From Kamptonema formosum PCC 10802 (GTDB lineage Bacteria; Cyanobacteriota; Cyanobacteriia; Cyanobacteriales; Oscillatoriaceae): a stretch of DNA of 64,000 nucleotides. The position numbers and the translations under genes are program-made. Shown piece by piece: positions 9,101 to 16,840 of this stretch. Location: NCBI RefSeq assembly GCF_000332335.1, contig NZ_KB235948.1, positions 4,811,289 through 4,875,288 of the forward strand. The letters run 5' to 3'. The notes below the pieces were generated by a model. That model was not told the origin of the DNA. It searched no databases and saw only the letters and a list, made by a program, of their open reading frames with translations. Each line of letters begins with the position of its first letter. The stretch's first letter is position 1.

Positions 9101-9377
9101 TTAATTCATATAACTTGTACTCGATTAACCGCTTTTCCAGGGTTTCCTTTACCGATATATCTACCGTTCCAGCCTCATAAGACTCTTTGAAGGGCCGCAC
9201 AGCTAATTTGCCGGCCAATTTCTTCAGGTTCCAGCTATCCAAAGGGCTGAGCTGTGCGGGAAATGCCGCCGGTGCCGATCGCTTTTCTAGCTGTTTTACA
9301 ATGAGAGTGCGCTCCGACAAGTTGCTAGCGCGACAGGCAATGTCTAAAAAAAGATTATTATCAAGCATTGCGAGCAA
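6123..9377 (-). CDS. lanM: Class II lanthipeptide synthetase LanM
   Basis: 1084 aa, the usual LanM size. The N-terminal two thirds is the kinase-like dehydratase, with VYKPR at 323-325, GGGDLHYEN at 397-404 and the metal-binding DCE at 416-418. It phosphorylates and eliminates Ser/Thr in the precursor core. The C-terminal LanC-like cyclase has GTAGI, HGAGGIGWAL and the zinc ligands Cys947 (WCSG), Cys995 and His996 (CHG), which activate cysteine thiols for thioether closure. The CHG form, not CCG, sets it apart from the substrate-tolerant ProcM type. The enzyme is cytosolic and acts on the precursor at 9495-9776. The gene follows the precursor by 117 bp, with a strong hairpin in the gap. Confidence 0.95.
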   Translation of the reverse strand: MLAMLDNNLFLDIACRASNLSERTLIVKQLEKRSAPAAFPAQLSPLDSWNLKKLAGKLAVRPFKESYEAGTVDISVKETLEKRLIEYKLYELNWENLSDAEKLEFLKPHSQWLSVYQAALATLDLPQQKFSASRWYEPEIYYGNFAKVCEPFLRLAGERLQAVCEAVNLSGGTHKINSQVVADIQLHLLNRFEMALAWALEADINVYCAKNNIAKSEGPDAYIAYLEQNFGSRLDYHRFYCKFPVLGRWLAQVTCFVCEIGEEVVRRLTADRDEIGATFFGGGQIAEIKSFKLGKSDSHAGGKSVVLVELALGNSEPATLVYKPRCIKSEAALQGLLETLTEEGVVEFATYRVLCKDGYGYAEFIPAGQNHMESEREVERFYRQLGGYLGIFHTLGGGDLHYENILVARGNAFICDCETVLEVVPRGQEKMLDTVFDSVFKTVMLEWPRASGDGAGSEMKLSAYSGGESYELTFAVPQINQNRMSLAVGVEHQVGVRVEGEATNRIYYSGQLVTPQDYKDSIVGGFNRVYNWFQENPTQAITELKELFAPSLVRFINWGTQAYTKLMISARHPKCLAEPLEVDLIFSSLLEHRREWDKNGQLAELEVAAMWQLDVPIFTAKAAGSNELVYNYQLSLPDALAMSPLENAVRRIEKLSAESRIRQNQYIYASLSAEEINSPYFIASAVNYAKQIGWQLCELLQPAGSKAPWKTYEYTVLGKRHADISGDLYEGTAGICLFLAYLDAIEPQAEFRQVAERALEYAIEHRNTALIGAYQGVAGLIYLLTHLAVLWEKPALLDLAVSLTGELKPRICEDRHFDILIGAAGIIPVMLGLAGATAGQGIDVAHQCAKHLLQHAKSENGTLSWPHNPPELVRGNLTGFSHGAGGIGWALIRLGCYANQPEYIEAGRQAFAYEARQFDSQYRDWYDLRKSVMTGNPDELHFANAWCSGAAGIGLSRIASWAALGKTDGAILRDAYMALNATLRNFSKLGNDSLCHGKAGNAELLLRVALLRDEPYLQMEANVQAQAQWRNFEKARRWICGAGGSDVYAGLMLGLAGIGAHFLRLAHPQRVPSPLLLDPPPVVK

Positions 9378-9407
9378 ATTACAGCTGCCTAAAACTCATC
9401 CTAACTG

Positions 9408-9444
9408 GGCTAGCATCACACGGTTAAATCGTGTGATGCTAGCC
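9408..9444 (-). promoter_or_regulatory. Intercistronic 15-bp perfect hairpin between precursor and lanM
   Basis: GGCTAGCATCACACG (9408-9422) pairs perfectly with 9430-9444 around a 7-nt loop. On the transcribed (minus) strand the stem is followed by CAGTTAGGATG, with no U-run, so it is not a standard intrinsic terminator. Its place between a small precursor gene and a large enzyme gene suggests an RNA-stabilising or processing element that lets the precursor be made in excess. That role is inference. Confidence 0.75.
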
Positions 9445-9494
9445 TGGAAACATCCTCTCAGGCTATAGCCTAAAATCGGATGTTTGCGCCTAAA

Positions 9495-9776
9495 TTACTT
9501 CGTTGTCCCGTCACAGACGATGGTAAAAGGACCGAAGCTACACGTGGCCCGGCACGCTACGGCTATATTTAATTCTCCCAAAGCATCGTCGAGCAACTCG
9601 AAGACCGACTGGTCCTGCTTTTCGACTGCTGCCGGCAGCGCGAGTTCCGCACCGGCTGGAATCCCAAAAGCTTCCGGATTGGCTAAAATCTCGTCGCGGA
9701 AATCGGCATCAATTGCCGCCTTTTGGAATAACTGTTCGAGGTAAATGACAGACGGTTTTTCGAGAGTAATAGACAT
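9495..9776 (-). CDS. Lanthipeptide precursor with nitrile-hydratase-like leader
   Basis: 93 aa; GGAG precedes ATG 9776. Residues 11-40 (YLEQLFQKAAIDADFRDEIL, then ANPEAFGIP) are the recognisable NHLP leader pattern, derived from the nitrile hydratase alpha subunit. An acidic stretch, FELLDDALGELN, comes before the core, as in class II leaders. The C-terminal core VACRATCSFGPFTIVCDGTT has Cys75, Cys79 and Cys88 with Thr78, Ser80, Thr85, Thr91 and Thr92, enough for up to three thioether rings. No double-glycine cleavage site is obvious; a cut near residues 68-74 is only a guess. It lies directly upstream of lanM on the same strand. It is a single precursor, unlike the multi-copy prochlorosin systems. 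Confidence 0.88.
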   Translation of the reverse strand: MSITLEKPSVIYLEQLFQKAAIDADFRDEILANPEAFGIPAGAELALPAAVEKQDQSVFELLDDALGELNIAVACRATCSFGPFTIVCDGTTK

Positions 9777-9925
9777 CCTCTTTTCTCCAAACTTTTAGTT
9801 TTGCTTGTTGCTATTGGGAGTTTTATCAGAGCAAATTTGAAAACTCGGAATTCCCCAGAAACGACTTCTCAGCAAGCGCTGAGACAGTTTATTGCTGCCT
9901 GTCCCACCTGGTGGGGCTTTCGCTC

Positions 9926-10267
9926 CTAGGACTTGGGCTGGACGCTCAGCTTGATATTCAGCTTATCTTGGAGAGCTACAAACTCTTTAAGGGCTGCTGA
10001 CATATTGTCTGAATCATTTTGCCAGTCCACCAGTTTCTGTTCGTCTTCTGTCAGTCCTCCCTGAGCCAAGAGAGACTCCAACCACGTTTTCAGGCCATCG
10101 GCACTTGTATCTGTAATTGGAGCAACTTGGCTTGTGGTCTGGCTTTCAGCCGCCTGTAACGACGCTTCCAGAAACTCCCGCAGCTTGCTTTGGGGCGACA
10201 GACACAAAAACATCGTCATCAGCATTTGGATTTGCCGAATCTCGTCAGTGCTTTGAACTTGGGTCAT
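9926..10267 (-). CDS. Unknown 113-aa protein, first gene of the lanthipeptide locus
   Basis: MTQVQSTDEIRQIQMLMTMF opens a protein that is probably all-helical and acidic, with a Ser/Thr-rich linker (SQTTSQVAPITDTSADG) at about 42-58. No family is recognised and there is no signal peptide or obvious core peptide; the only Cys is near residue 22. It is co-oriented with the precursor, 149 bp upstream. That position would suit a regulator, an immunity protein or a second leader-like partner, but nothing in the sequence decides between these. Promoter elements for the locus should lie in 10268-10450. Confidence 0.6.
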   Translation of the reverse strand: MTQVQSTDEIRQIQMLMTMFLCLSPQSKLREFLEASLQAAESQTTSQVAPITDTSADGLKTWLESLLAQGGLTEDEQKLVDWQNDSDNMSAALKEFVALQDKLNIKLSVQPKS

Positions 10268-10725
10268 GGCAGTTGCGTTTCCCTACTCACTACGCTTACT
10301 AACTTACTGCAGCCAAATCGTAATGACATCTTTTTTGGCAATTTTGTTACAAAACTTAATATTCGCTCATTTTCCAGCGGTGCAGCGGGGCAAACCTATC
10401 TAAAGGTTATTGGCGAAAAGACTGCTCTTGGCTTAAGGTAGTAAGTTTGTTTGTGCAATTTTAAGTGGGTAAGGACAAGTGCTTATGGCGGGAAATGTCG
10501 CCGGCTCAAGCAGTACGCCTGAACCGAGCGGCTCTACTTGCGGTGGAAAATCCCTTTTTTGGGCACAGCGGCGGGCGCAGGGCGTGGGAAATCGGCTAAA
10601 CTCCGCGTTCTAGGCTCTTTTTGGCAGCTGAAGGGCTCCAACCAACCCCCACCGCTAATAGCCTCGCCAAGGTCCCACACCTAAATCTTCCTTTAGGAAG
10701 ATGCCAGTAATGAATAGCTGGAGTT

Positions 10726-10820
10726 ATTGCGTTTTTCATATTAGTTAGGGAATGAGAAACCCGGTTTCATAGAGAAACCGGGTTTCAAAGGGCTGCTTCA
10801 TCCCACTGAAAACCGCTATA
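10726..10820. mobile_element. MITE-like element, TATAGCG/CCGGTTTC family, copy 1
   Basis: About 95 bp. One end reads TTGCGTTTTTCATATTAG, the other (as complement) TATAGCGGTTTTCAGTGGGATG. The centre is GAAACCCGGTTTC/GAAACCGGGTTTC (10756-10786). A second full copy is at 39137-39233. Such elements have no coding capacity and would have been moved by a transposase elsewhere. The rest of 10268-11042 holds no recognised gene. Confidence 0.65.
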
Positions 10821-11042
10821 TAAGGGCGTTTTTTGTCGCGGCGACAGCAAAGCCGGTTTTCCTGTGGCTGCACGGCTTCACAATTTCTTTATAAACACGC
10901 GATTTCAGTCGCTGCCGGTGACTCAGGACTTGGGGATTCAACCGGCTGGCTGAGGGGTGAGGCACTGAGGGGGGGAGAGCCGTAAGGGGCAATGGCCAAC
11001 AGGAATTCCGCTCCACCGGCGGCGGAAGTCCTGAAAAATTGT

Positions 11043-11550
11043 TTAATGTTTAATGTCTTGAATCTTTAATATGTAATTCAGGGCAGCCGGCAGGCGTAAG
11101 CCTTGGACTGTCAGGCGTGGCAGAGGGCGCTTGCCTCTCCACCCGGACGTGCGCCGCTTGGATCTCCAGGTTGCCGGTGCTCCCCGAAACCTCACCGCTG
11201 AGACTGACTTGCGCCCCATCGATCCAGGCGCTGAGTAAAAATCCTCAAGTTTCCGCTGTGTGGCCAGTGTTGCTGGCAAGATCCGCCCCTACAGCGCCAC
11301 CGGCTTTCTTTGACGCTGCCGGTGGCAGACGCCAGAAACGAGCCGCCCATATTCAGGCCGGCCTTGGGGCCAAAAATTCTCCCGCTGGGGTTGATCGCAA
11401 ATGAGCACAGATAAGTTAGCCCTGCCCTTGCCTCGCAGCGCCCCATCAACAGGGGAAACCGATCCGCCAGTCACCCGCGTGAACATACTCTCAATCTCCG
11501 GGGCGCTGTTATTCAAAACAGTGAGAGAGGTTGCCCCCAACTTGCGTCCC
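11043..11550 (-). pseudogene. Decayed filamentous haemagglutinin / TPS-domain exoprotein fragment
   Basis: Family segments appear on the minus strand in shifting frames. First is LNNSAPEIESMFTRVTGGSV, followed by SPVDGALRGKGRANL. Then, in another frame, FAINPSGRIFGPKAGLNMGG and SFLASATGSVK. In a third, DGAQVSLSGEVSGSTGNLEI. These are the signature blocks of the secretion domain of two-partner-secretion exoproteins (NPxGxxFGxxAxLNxGGSFxAST). The order is right, but at least two frame changes are needed, and most of the long beta-helical body is missing. This is a remnant and not a gene. Confidence 0.78.
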
Positions 11551-11945
11551 GCCGGCCCCTGGCGGCCACGGAGGGCCGCCCCTACCCGCTCCCTCCCAAA
11601 AGCGCGACGGGAGAGGGCCGGGCCAGTCCGCACAGGACAGCACTGCCGGCGCTGCCGAGTTGAGAAGCAACCTTATTCATACTTCAATCCCTCACAGGGA
11701 CTCACACAAATTAATGCCGCACGCTCTCTATATCATCGCACATTCCCAGACGCTGCAGTGCGTTCCACCGGCTGTTAAAACCGCTCTAACTCAATTTTTC
11801 CGCTTGTAGAGTGCCGCCAACTCCCCCCAAATGCGATCGCTAAATGCTACACTCAACTTAATATAAAGTCAATCAGCTCTGCTGTGAGTTGGGCCTCGCC
11901 GGCCCCACTTGCTAGCCCTAAACTCAGCCAAAACAGGTGCGACCG

Positions 11946-12767
11946 ATGGGAAATTCTGTAGCCGTAAATACTGACAGCTTTGAAGTCGAAGTCTTCCAAA
12001 AGTCTTTTGAGAAGCCGGTGCTGATAGATTTTTACGCCAACTGGTGCGGGCCGTGCCAAATGTTAAAACCGATGCTGGAAAACCTGGCTCGCGAGTGCGA
12101 CTTAGTTGTGGCTAAAGTGAATACAGATGAAAACCGGCAGCTGGCTCACGATTATGGCGTGGAGGGAATTCCCGATGTGAGATTAATGCATCGGGGCGAG
12201 ATTATCGACCGATTCGTGGGGGTGCTGCCAGAACCCCAACTGAGACAGTTTTTGGCTCAGCACAACATCAAGTCCGAAATTGAAGATCTCCAGGACTCAA
12301 TTTTAGCAGACATCGCAGCGGGGAATGCCGCCAAGGCAGAAGAAACGCTGAGATATTTGCTGGACAAGTATCCAGAAAACCGAAAGCTGAGGATAGAAGC
12401 AGCTAAATTTTTTATCGATGTCGAGAAACTAGAGGTCGTCGATCAGTTACTGGCCCCGATTCAGGAGGATGATAGAGAATACTTTGCCGAAGCCCGAGCG
12501 GTAAAGCAGCTGGCGGCTTTCAAGCAAGAGTCCAAGAACCCAGAACTAAACAGCGAACTGGACAAATTGTTCTGGAAGGCTTCCTGCTGGGCGCTGGAAG
12601 GGAACTATAAAGAAGCTTTGGAAGCATTTCTAGAGATTGTCCGGGAAGACAGGAGTTATAAAAACGACGGTGCCAGAAAGGCGATGCTGTCTCTTTTTGA
12701 CTTGCTGGGGGGCGATCACCCCTTAACGCAAGAGTACAGGAAGCTGCTGGTGATGGCGCTGTACTGA
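11946..12767 (+). CDS. Thioredoxin-domain protein with TPR-like C-terminus (YbbN/CnoX type)
   Basis: 273 aa from ATG 11946; a GTG at 11937 is also in frame. Residues about 5-108 form a thioredoxin domain with the active-site motif WCGPC and a cis-Pro segment, VEGIPDVRL. The remainder is helical, with TPR-like repeats (AGNAAKAEETLRYLLDKYP and EGNYKEALEAFLEI). This is the architecture of the YbbN/CnoX family, which couples redox chemistry to protein holding and folding in the cytosol. E. coli YbbN lacks the full WCxxC; this protein keeps it, so real disulfide exchange is plausible. It stands alone between the haemagglutinin remnant and a repeat array. Confidence 0.88.
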   Translation: MGNSVAVNTDSFEVEVFQKSFEKPVLIDFYANWCGPCQMLKPMLENLARECDLVVAKVNTDENRQLAHDYGVEGIPDVRLMHRGEIIDRFVGVLPEPQLRQFLAQHNIKSEIEDLQDSILADIAAGNAAKAEETLRYLLDKYPENRKLRIEAAKFFIDVEKLEVVDQLLAPIQEDDREYFAEARAVKQLAAFKQESKNPELNSELDKLFWKASCWALEGNYKEALEAFLEIVREDRSYKNDGARKAMLSLFDLLGGDHPLTQEYRKLLVMALY

Positions 12768-12840
12768 CCGGCTGCTGTAGGGTGCGTTTCGCTTGTCCGC
12801 ACCGCAACAGCCTCTTGGCACAAGTGGCAAACTCCTATAG

Positions 12841-13115
12841 TTGGGCTACGCTGAACTTGCGAACTTTGGGCTAAAGCCCAACTACGAACCTTTGGGCTAC
12901 GCTGAACTTGCGAACTTTGGGCTACGCTGAACTTGCGAACTTTTGGGCTAAAGCCCAACTACGAACCTTTGGGCTAAAGCCCAACTACGAACCTTTGGGC
13001 TAAAGCCCAACTACGAACTTTGGGCTACGCTGAACTTACGAACTTTGGGCTACGCTGAACTTACGAACTTTGGGCTAAAGCCCAACTACAAACCTTGGGG
13101 CTGCGCTGAACTTGC
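12841..13115. repeat. Tandem array of GGGCTAAAGCCC / GGGCTACGCTGAAC units
   Basis: About ten units with 25-26 bp spacing. Palindromic units (GGGCTAAAGCCCAACTACGA) alternate with non-palindromic ones (GGGCTACGCTGAACTTGCGA). The same families recur singly or in arrays at 18500-18560, 23805-24118, 26212-26240, 27855-27915, 50805-51165, 57385-57570 and 63558-63887. Nothing else is recognised between 12768 and the riboswitch. Confidence 0.85.
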
Positions 13116-13184
13116 AAACGGGCCACAAAATGGCCGGCAGTGGGGATTGCTCTTATATTCTATGCCCCTCCCCCGCATATCGGA

Positions 13185-13330
13185 CGGTGTTGCCGGTAGG
13201 ATAAAATAACCAGGCGAACAAAACGTAACAGCGCAGGGAAACTTCGGTGAAAGTCCGGGGCTGTGCGGCAGCTGTGAGCGAGGCTACTCTCGCAAGCCAG
13301 AATGCCTGTCTGTTACTTGTCCCCTCGATT
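13185..13330 (+). promoter_or_regulatory. Cobalamin riboswitch upstream of cbiX
   Basis: The leader contains the conserved series of the cobalamin riboswitch in order: CAGGGAAACTTCGGTGAAAG, then TCCGGGGCTGTGCGGCAGCT, then GTGAGC, and the B12-box form AAGCCAGAATGCCTG near 13294-13308. It ends about 40 nt before the cbiX start codon. Binding of a cobalamin to this RNA would be expected to lower expression of the chelatase gene. The extent is approximate; the 5-prime pairing half was placed by eye. Confidence 0.88.
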
Positions 13331-13363
13331 TCCCGCCTCGCACGGGAAAGGAATTTAATCTTA

Positions 13364-14434
13364 ATGCCTGATTTGAACACAACTGATTCGACTGGACCCG
13401 AATCCCCAACTGTGGAGTTCGAGTCGCTGCAATTGCCGCCCCTGCCGGTACAGCGCCCCCTGCTGCTGATCGGTCACGGAACGCGAGATGCGGAGGGACG
13501 TCAGGGCTTATTAGATTTTGCCGCCACCTACAGCGCCTGCGATCCCTCCCGCCCGGTGGTGCCCTGTTTTCTGGAACTCACCGGCCCTACCATTCAGGAA
13601 GGCGTAGACCAGTGCGTGGAGCAAGGCTATACGGAAATCTCAGTGCTGCCGGTGCTGCTGTTTGCGGCGCGGCACAATAAGTTTGACGTTACCAATGAGC
13701 TAGACAGAGCGCGGCTGCGCCACCCCGGGCTTAAGTTTCACTACGGGCGTCATTTTGGAATTGCGCCGGCAATTGTGGATTTGTGGCGCGACCGGCTTGG
13801 CTTTCTCGACACCCCGCAGTGGAGTCGCTCAGAGACTGTGCTGCTGTTTGTCGGGCGCGGTTCCAGCGATCCCGACGCCAATGGCGACGTTTACAAAATG
13901 GCCCGCATTCTCTGGGAGGGCAGCGGCTACCAAACTGTGGAAACCTGCTTTATCGGGATTACCCACCCGCGCCTGGAAGAAGGCTTCCGTCGCGCTCGCC
14001 TCTACGGGCCAAAGCGAATTATCGTTTTGCCCTATTTTCTGTTCACCGGCGTCTTGGTTAAAAAGATTTTCGACATCACCGCCCAACAGCAAGAGCAGCA
14101 CCCGGAGATTTCGATGGTGTGCCTGCCAGAAATGGGGATTCAGCCCCAGCTGCTGGCGTTATTGCGGGAGCGGGAAATTGAAACTCAGCTCGGACAGGTG
14201 CAGATGAACTGCGAGATGTGCAAATTCCGGCTGGCGGCTGTTGCCGGTGGCGGTAATGGGCACAGTCACGAGCACCACCATCACGGCGAGCACGGAAACG
14301 GGCACCACCACCACCATCACCCTCACGGAAGTGGCCACCACCACCATCACGGCGCTCACGAACACTCCCACGCGCCGGCAGATCCCTATGCCGATGTAGG
14401 GGAGTACCACCAGCGGATTTGGCAGGTTCCCTAG
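13364..14434 (+). CDS. cbiX: Sirohydrochlorin cobalto-/ferrochelatase, long CbiX type
   Basis: 356 aa from ATG 13364. In-frame codons upstream belong to the riboswitch, so the earlier GTG/ATG is rejected. Two CbiX/CbiK-like domains follow each other. The first has [12 protein letters not shown] and [14 protein letters not shown], supplying the catalytic histidines. The second has [15 protein letters not shown] and [14 protein letters not shown] but lacks those histidines. The C-terminal 70 residues are a His/Gly-rich tail with runs of up to six His, probably a metal-storage or delivery segment. The enzyme inserts Co or Fe into sirohydrochlorin, for cobalamin or sirohaem. The riboswitch directly upstream favours the cobalamin branch. 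Confidence 0.93.
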   Translation: MPDLNTTDSTGPESPTVEFESLQLPPLPVQRPLLLIGHGTRDAEGRQGLLDFAATYSACDPSRPVVPCFLELTGPTIQEGVDQCVEQGYTEISVLPVLLFAARHNKFDVTNELDRARLRHPGLKFHYGRHFGIAPAIVDLWRDRLGFLDTPQWSRSETVLLFVGRGSSDPDANGDVYKMARILWEGSGYQTVETCFIGITHPRLEEGFRRARLYGPKRIIVLPYFLFTGVLVKKIFDITAQQQEQHPEISMVCLPEMGIQPQLLALLREREIETQLGQVQMNCEMCKFRLAAVAGGGNGHSHEHHHHGEHGNGHHHHHHPHGSGHHHHHGAHEHSHAPADPYADVGEYHQRIWQVP

Positions 14435-14574
14435 CCGCCGGTCTGTCAAAAGAAATAGGTCTTTGGGTGCGTGCGCTTTGCGGGCGCACCCTATTAATGT
14501 GGGAGTTGAATGGCATCGCAATTAGGGAGCCCGTATCACCTAATTGCGTGTGAAATTAACCCCCAGAGGCGCGT

Positions 14575-15510
14575 ATGGTAAAGAATCTTGAAGCCCTCTT
14601 AACAAATCTGAGCTTATCCAAGAAGTTCACTCTCCTGCTGAGTCTGGTTTTCCTGGGAGGGGTGGCTGTGAGTGGCGTGGCTTTGGCGAACATTCTCAAT
14701 GAGAGGGCTGCGAGTGAAATTACCTCAAAGGCGCTGATTCTGATGGAAACGATAAACGGCGTTCGGGATTACACTAACCTTCAAGTAAAACCGGAATTAA
14801 CAAGCCGGTTTAAGTCCGAAGAGTTTGTCCCACAAATTGTTCCTTTCTACTCGGCGCGTGAGGTTTTTGAAAATTTTCGCCAATCTCCAGAATACCGGGA
14901 TTTTTTCTATAAGGCTGCGATGGAAAATCCCTCTAATCTGCGGGATAGAGCCGATAATTTTGAGACAGGCATTCTAGAGCGTTTCCGCCAGCACCCCCAG
15001 CTCAAAGAAAGGAGTGGATTTCGCTCCCTTCCGAGCGGTGAGCTTTTCTACGTCGCCCGTCCGATCGTGATTTCTGATGCCAGCTGTTTGGAATGTCACA
15101 GCACGCCAGACAGAGCGCCCAAGGGCCAGATTGAGCGTTATGGCTCGGTTCATGGATTTGGGTGGAAACTCAATCAAATCGCCGGCGCTCAGATTATCTC
15201 AGTGCCGGCCAGTAAAGTGTTCGAGAGCGCCCGCCAGTCGTTTTTCCTGCTCATGGCGATTGTGGCTGCGGTGTTTGCGGCTGCCATTTTTATGGTAAAC
15301 TACTGGATGAAACGATATGTTGTCCGCCCCCTGGACCGGATGGCAAAAGTGGCGGAAGACGTGAGTGTCGGCAACATGGATGCTGAGTTTGAGGGGATAT
15401 CCAGCCACGATGAAGTGGGGAATTTAGCCGCCGCCTTCAGCCGGATGAAAACGAGTTTAGCCATTGCTATGAAAAGGCTGGCTCAGTACCGGAGCGGGCA
15501 GGGCGGGTAA
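14575..15510 (+). CDS. Membrane sensor with c-type haem DUF3365 domain and HAMP
   Basis: 311 aa. Transmembrane segments lie at about 17-40 and 222-245. Between them is a periplasmic DUF3365 (Tll0287-like) domain with a single haem-attachment motif, CLECH, near residue 173. A HAMP linker follows the second membrane span (VRPLDRMAKVAEDVSVG). There is no kinase or output domain, so the protein probably signals through a partner. Its stop codon lies 4 nt from the convergent stop of a Ser/Thr kinase gene. Redox or gas sensing through the haem is the likely input, inferred from the family and the motif. Confidence 0.85.
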   Translation: MVKNLEALLTNLSLSKKFTLLLSLVFLGGVAVSGVALANILNERAASEITSKALILMETINGVRDYTNLQVKPELTSRFKSEEFVPQIVPFYSAREVFENFRQSPEYRDFFYKAAMENPSNLRDRADNFETGILERFRQHPQLKERSGFRSLPSGELFYVARPIVISDASCLECHSTPDRAPKGQIERYGSVHGFGWKLNQIAGAQIISVPASKVFESARQSFFLLMAIVAAVFAAAIFMVNYWMKRYVVRPLDRMAKVAEDVSVGNMDAEFEGISSHDEVGNLAAAFSRMKTSLAIAMKRLAQYRSGQGG

Positions 15511-15514
15511 CAGC

Positions 15515-16684
15515 TCACTCAAGCAGGCGCTGCCGAAATTCGGAGGCTTGTTGAGAGTTGGGAATTTCTGCGGCTAGCGTTTCAACAAATTGCTGAGGGG
15601 ATGATTGCGGAACTAGGGTCAGCGTATCTTCGAGGATAAAACTGGCCACAGGCCCAATACAGCGAGCCAGCTCTTGCAGGCACCGCTCTATAAAAGCTGG
15701 GTCGAGTGAGGTCAGGCCGGCGGTTTGAGGTGCGGGTGCGGGAGAGGGTTTGAGCGGACTGACAGCAGTCGTCGCATCATCGGGGGCGGCTGCGCCAAGG
15801 TACTGACTCACCGCCATTTCGAGCTGGGGTGTAACTCCCGACAGGGCGTCGAGGACTTTTCGGGCTGACTCGTAGCGATCTTGGGGCTTGTCGGCTAGCA
15901 TTCTGTCGAGAATCTGAGCCAAGCTATCGCTGACCGGCACATAGGAGCGCCATTTCCACTCTAGGGAATACCCGTCTCGCAACAAGTTAGGCCGTTTGCC
16001 GGTCAGGAGTACGGCTGCGGTGACAGCCAGCGCATAGAGGTCACTGCAGGGGAAGCACTCACCCATAGTGATTTGCTCCCGTGGGGCGTAGCCAATTTTT
16101 CCCACCAGTGAAGCTGGGTGCCGGCTGTGGGCACCGCTGCTGGCGTGAATCTGGGTGATTATCTCCTTAACCACACCAAAATCAATCAGCACCGGCTTCG
16201 ATTGGTTGTGGGGCAGCATAATGTTATCGGGAGCAATATCTCGGTGAACGATCTTTTGCCGGTGGATATAGTCCAGCACTGGCAGCAAATCCTTCAGCCA
16301 CTGAATCACTTCCGCTTCCGAAAAAGCTTGCCCTTTATAAAGGCGCTCTTCGAGCAAAGTCGAGTAGGTTTTGCCATCTACATAATCTTGCACGAGGAAC
16401 AGCCGCTCGTCCTCCTCAAAACAAGCCAGAAGTTTGGGTATTTGTTGGTGATCGATTTTGCGCAAGATATTTGCCTCTCTATAGAACAGCTCGCGAGATT
16501 TTTGCAGGACATATGCATCTGTCCCGGTAGGTACAAACTCCTTAAGGACGCAGGGTTCCCTGAACCGATAAGCGTCAAACACCAGGTATGTCCGTCCGAA
16601 CCCTCCCTTTCCCAGAACTCTCTCAATCTGGTAGCGTTTGCCGATTACAGTGCCTTTTGGTATCTCTGGTGCTGTGCTGGACAT
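15515..16684 (-). CDS. Serine/threonine protein kinase
   Basis: 389 aa if started at ATG 16684 (MSSTAPEIPKGTVIGKRYQ). The frame is open to 16813, but that extra head is low-complexity and repeat-derived. The Hanks-type kinase domain covers about 10-285: the glycine loop VLGKGGFGRTY, the ATP lysine in VLKEF, the catalytic loop HRDIAPDN (Ala where Lys is usual, a variant I recall in cyanobacterial kinases), and DFG in VLIDFGVVKE. The C-terminal 100 residues are a Pro-rich linker and a helical domain. The gene is 27 bp downstream of the PhnD-like lipoprotein gene, so the two are probably co-transcribed. Confidence 0.88.
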   Translation of the reverse strand: MSSTAPEIPKGTVIGKRYQIERVLGKGGFGRTYLVFDAYRFREPCVLKEFVPTGTDAYVLQKSRELFYREANILRKIDHQQIPKLLACFEEDERLFLVQDYVDGKTYSTLLEERLYKGQAFSEAEVIQWLKDLLPVLDYIHRQKIVHRDIAPDNIMLPHNQSKPVLIDFGVVKEIITQIHASSGAHSRHPASLVGKIGYAPREQITMGECFPCSDLYALAVTAAVLLTGKRPNLLRDGYSLEWKWRSYVPVSDSLAQILDRMLADKPQDRYESARKVLDALSGVTPQLEMAVSQYLGAAAPDDATTAVSPLKPSPAPAPQTAGLTSLDPAFIERCLQELARCIGPVASFILEDTLTLVPQSSPQQFVETLAAEIPNSQQASEFRQRLLE

Positions 16685-16840
16685 GGGTGATTGTGGTGGG
16701 TGCTGCGTTGGCTGCTTGCGCAGACGGCGTTGGCTTTCCCGCAGACGCACACCCCCTTTACTGGGGGTGACGGGGGCAGGCGGCTTGCCAGTTGCGCAAA
16801 AATATGATAACATTTTAAAAGCTAAAATTATCTGTTGCTT

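Noticed and set aside
9408..9444. Intrinsic terminator between precursor and lanM
   Set aside because: The stem is strong but no U-run follows on the transcribed strand.
11401..11778. Plus-strand frames in the haemagglutinin relic
   Set aside because: The minus strand carries recognisable family blocks in several frames; the plus-strand frames have repetitive, unnatural composition.
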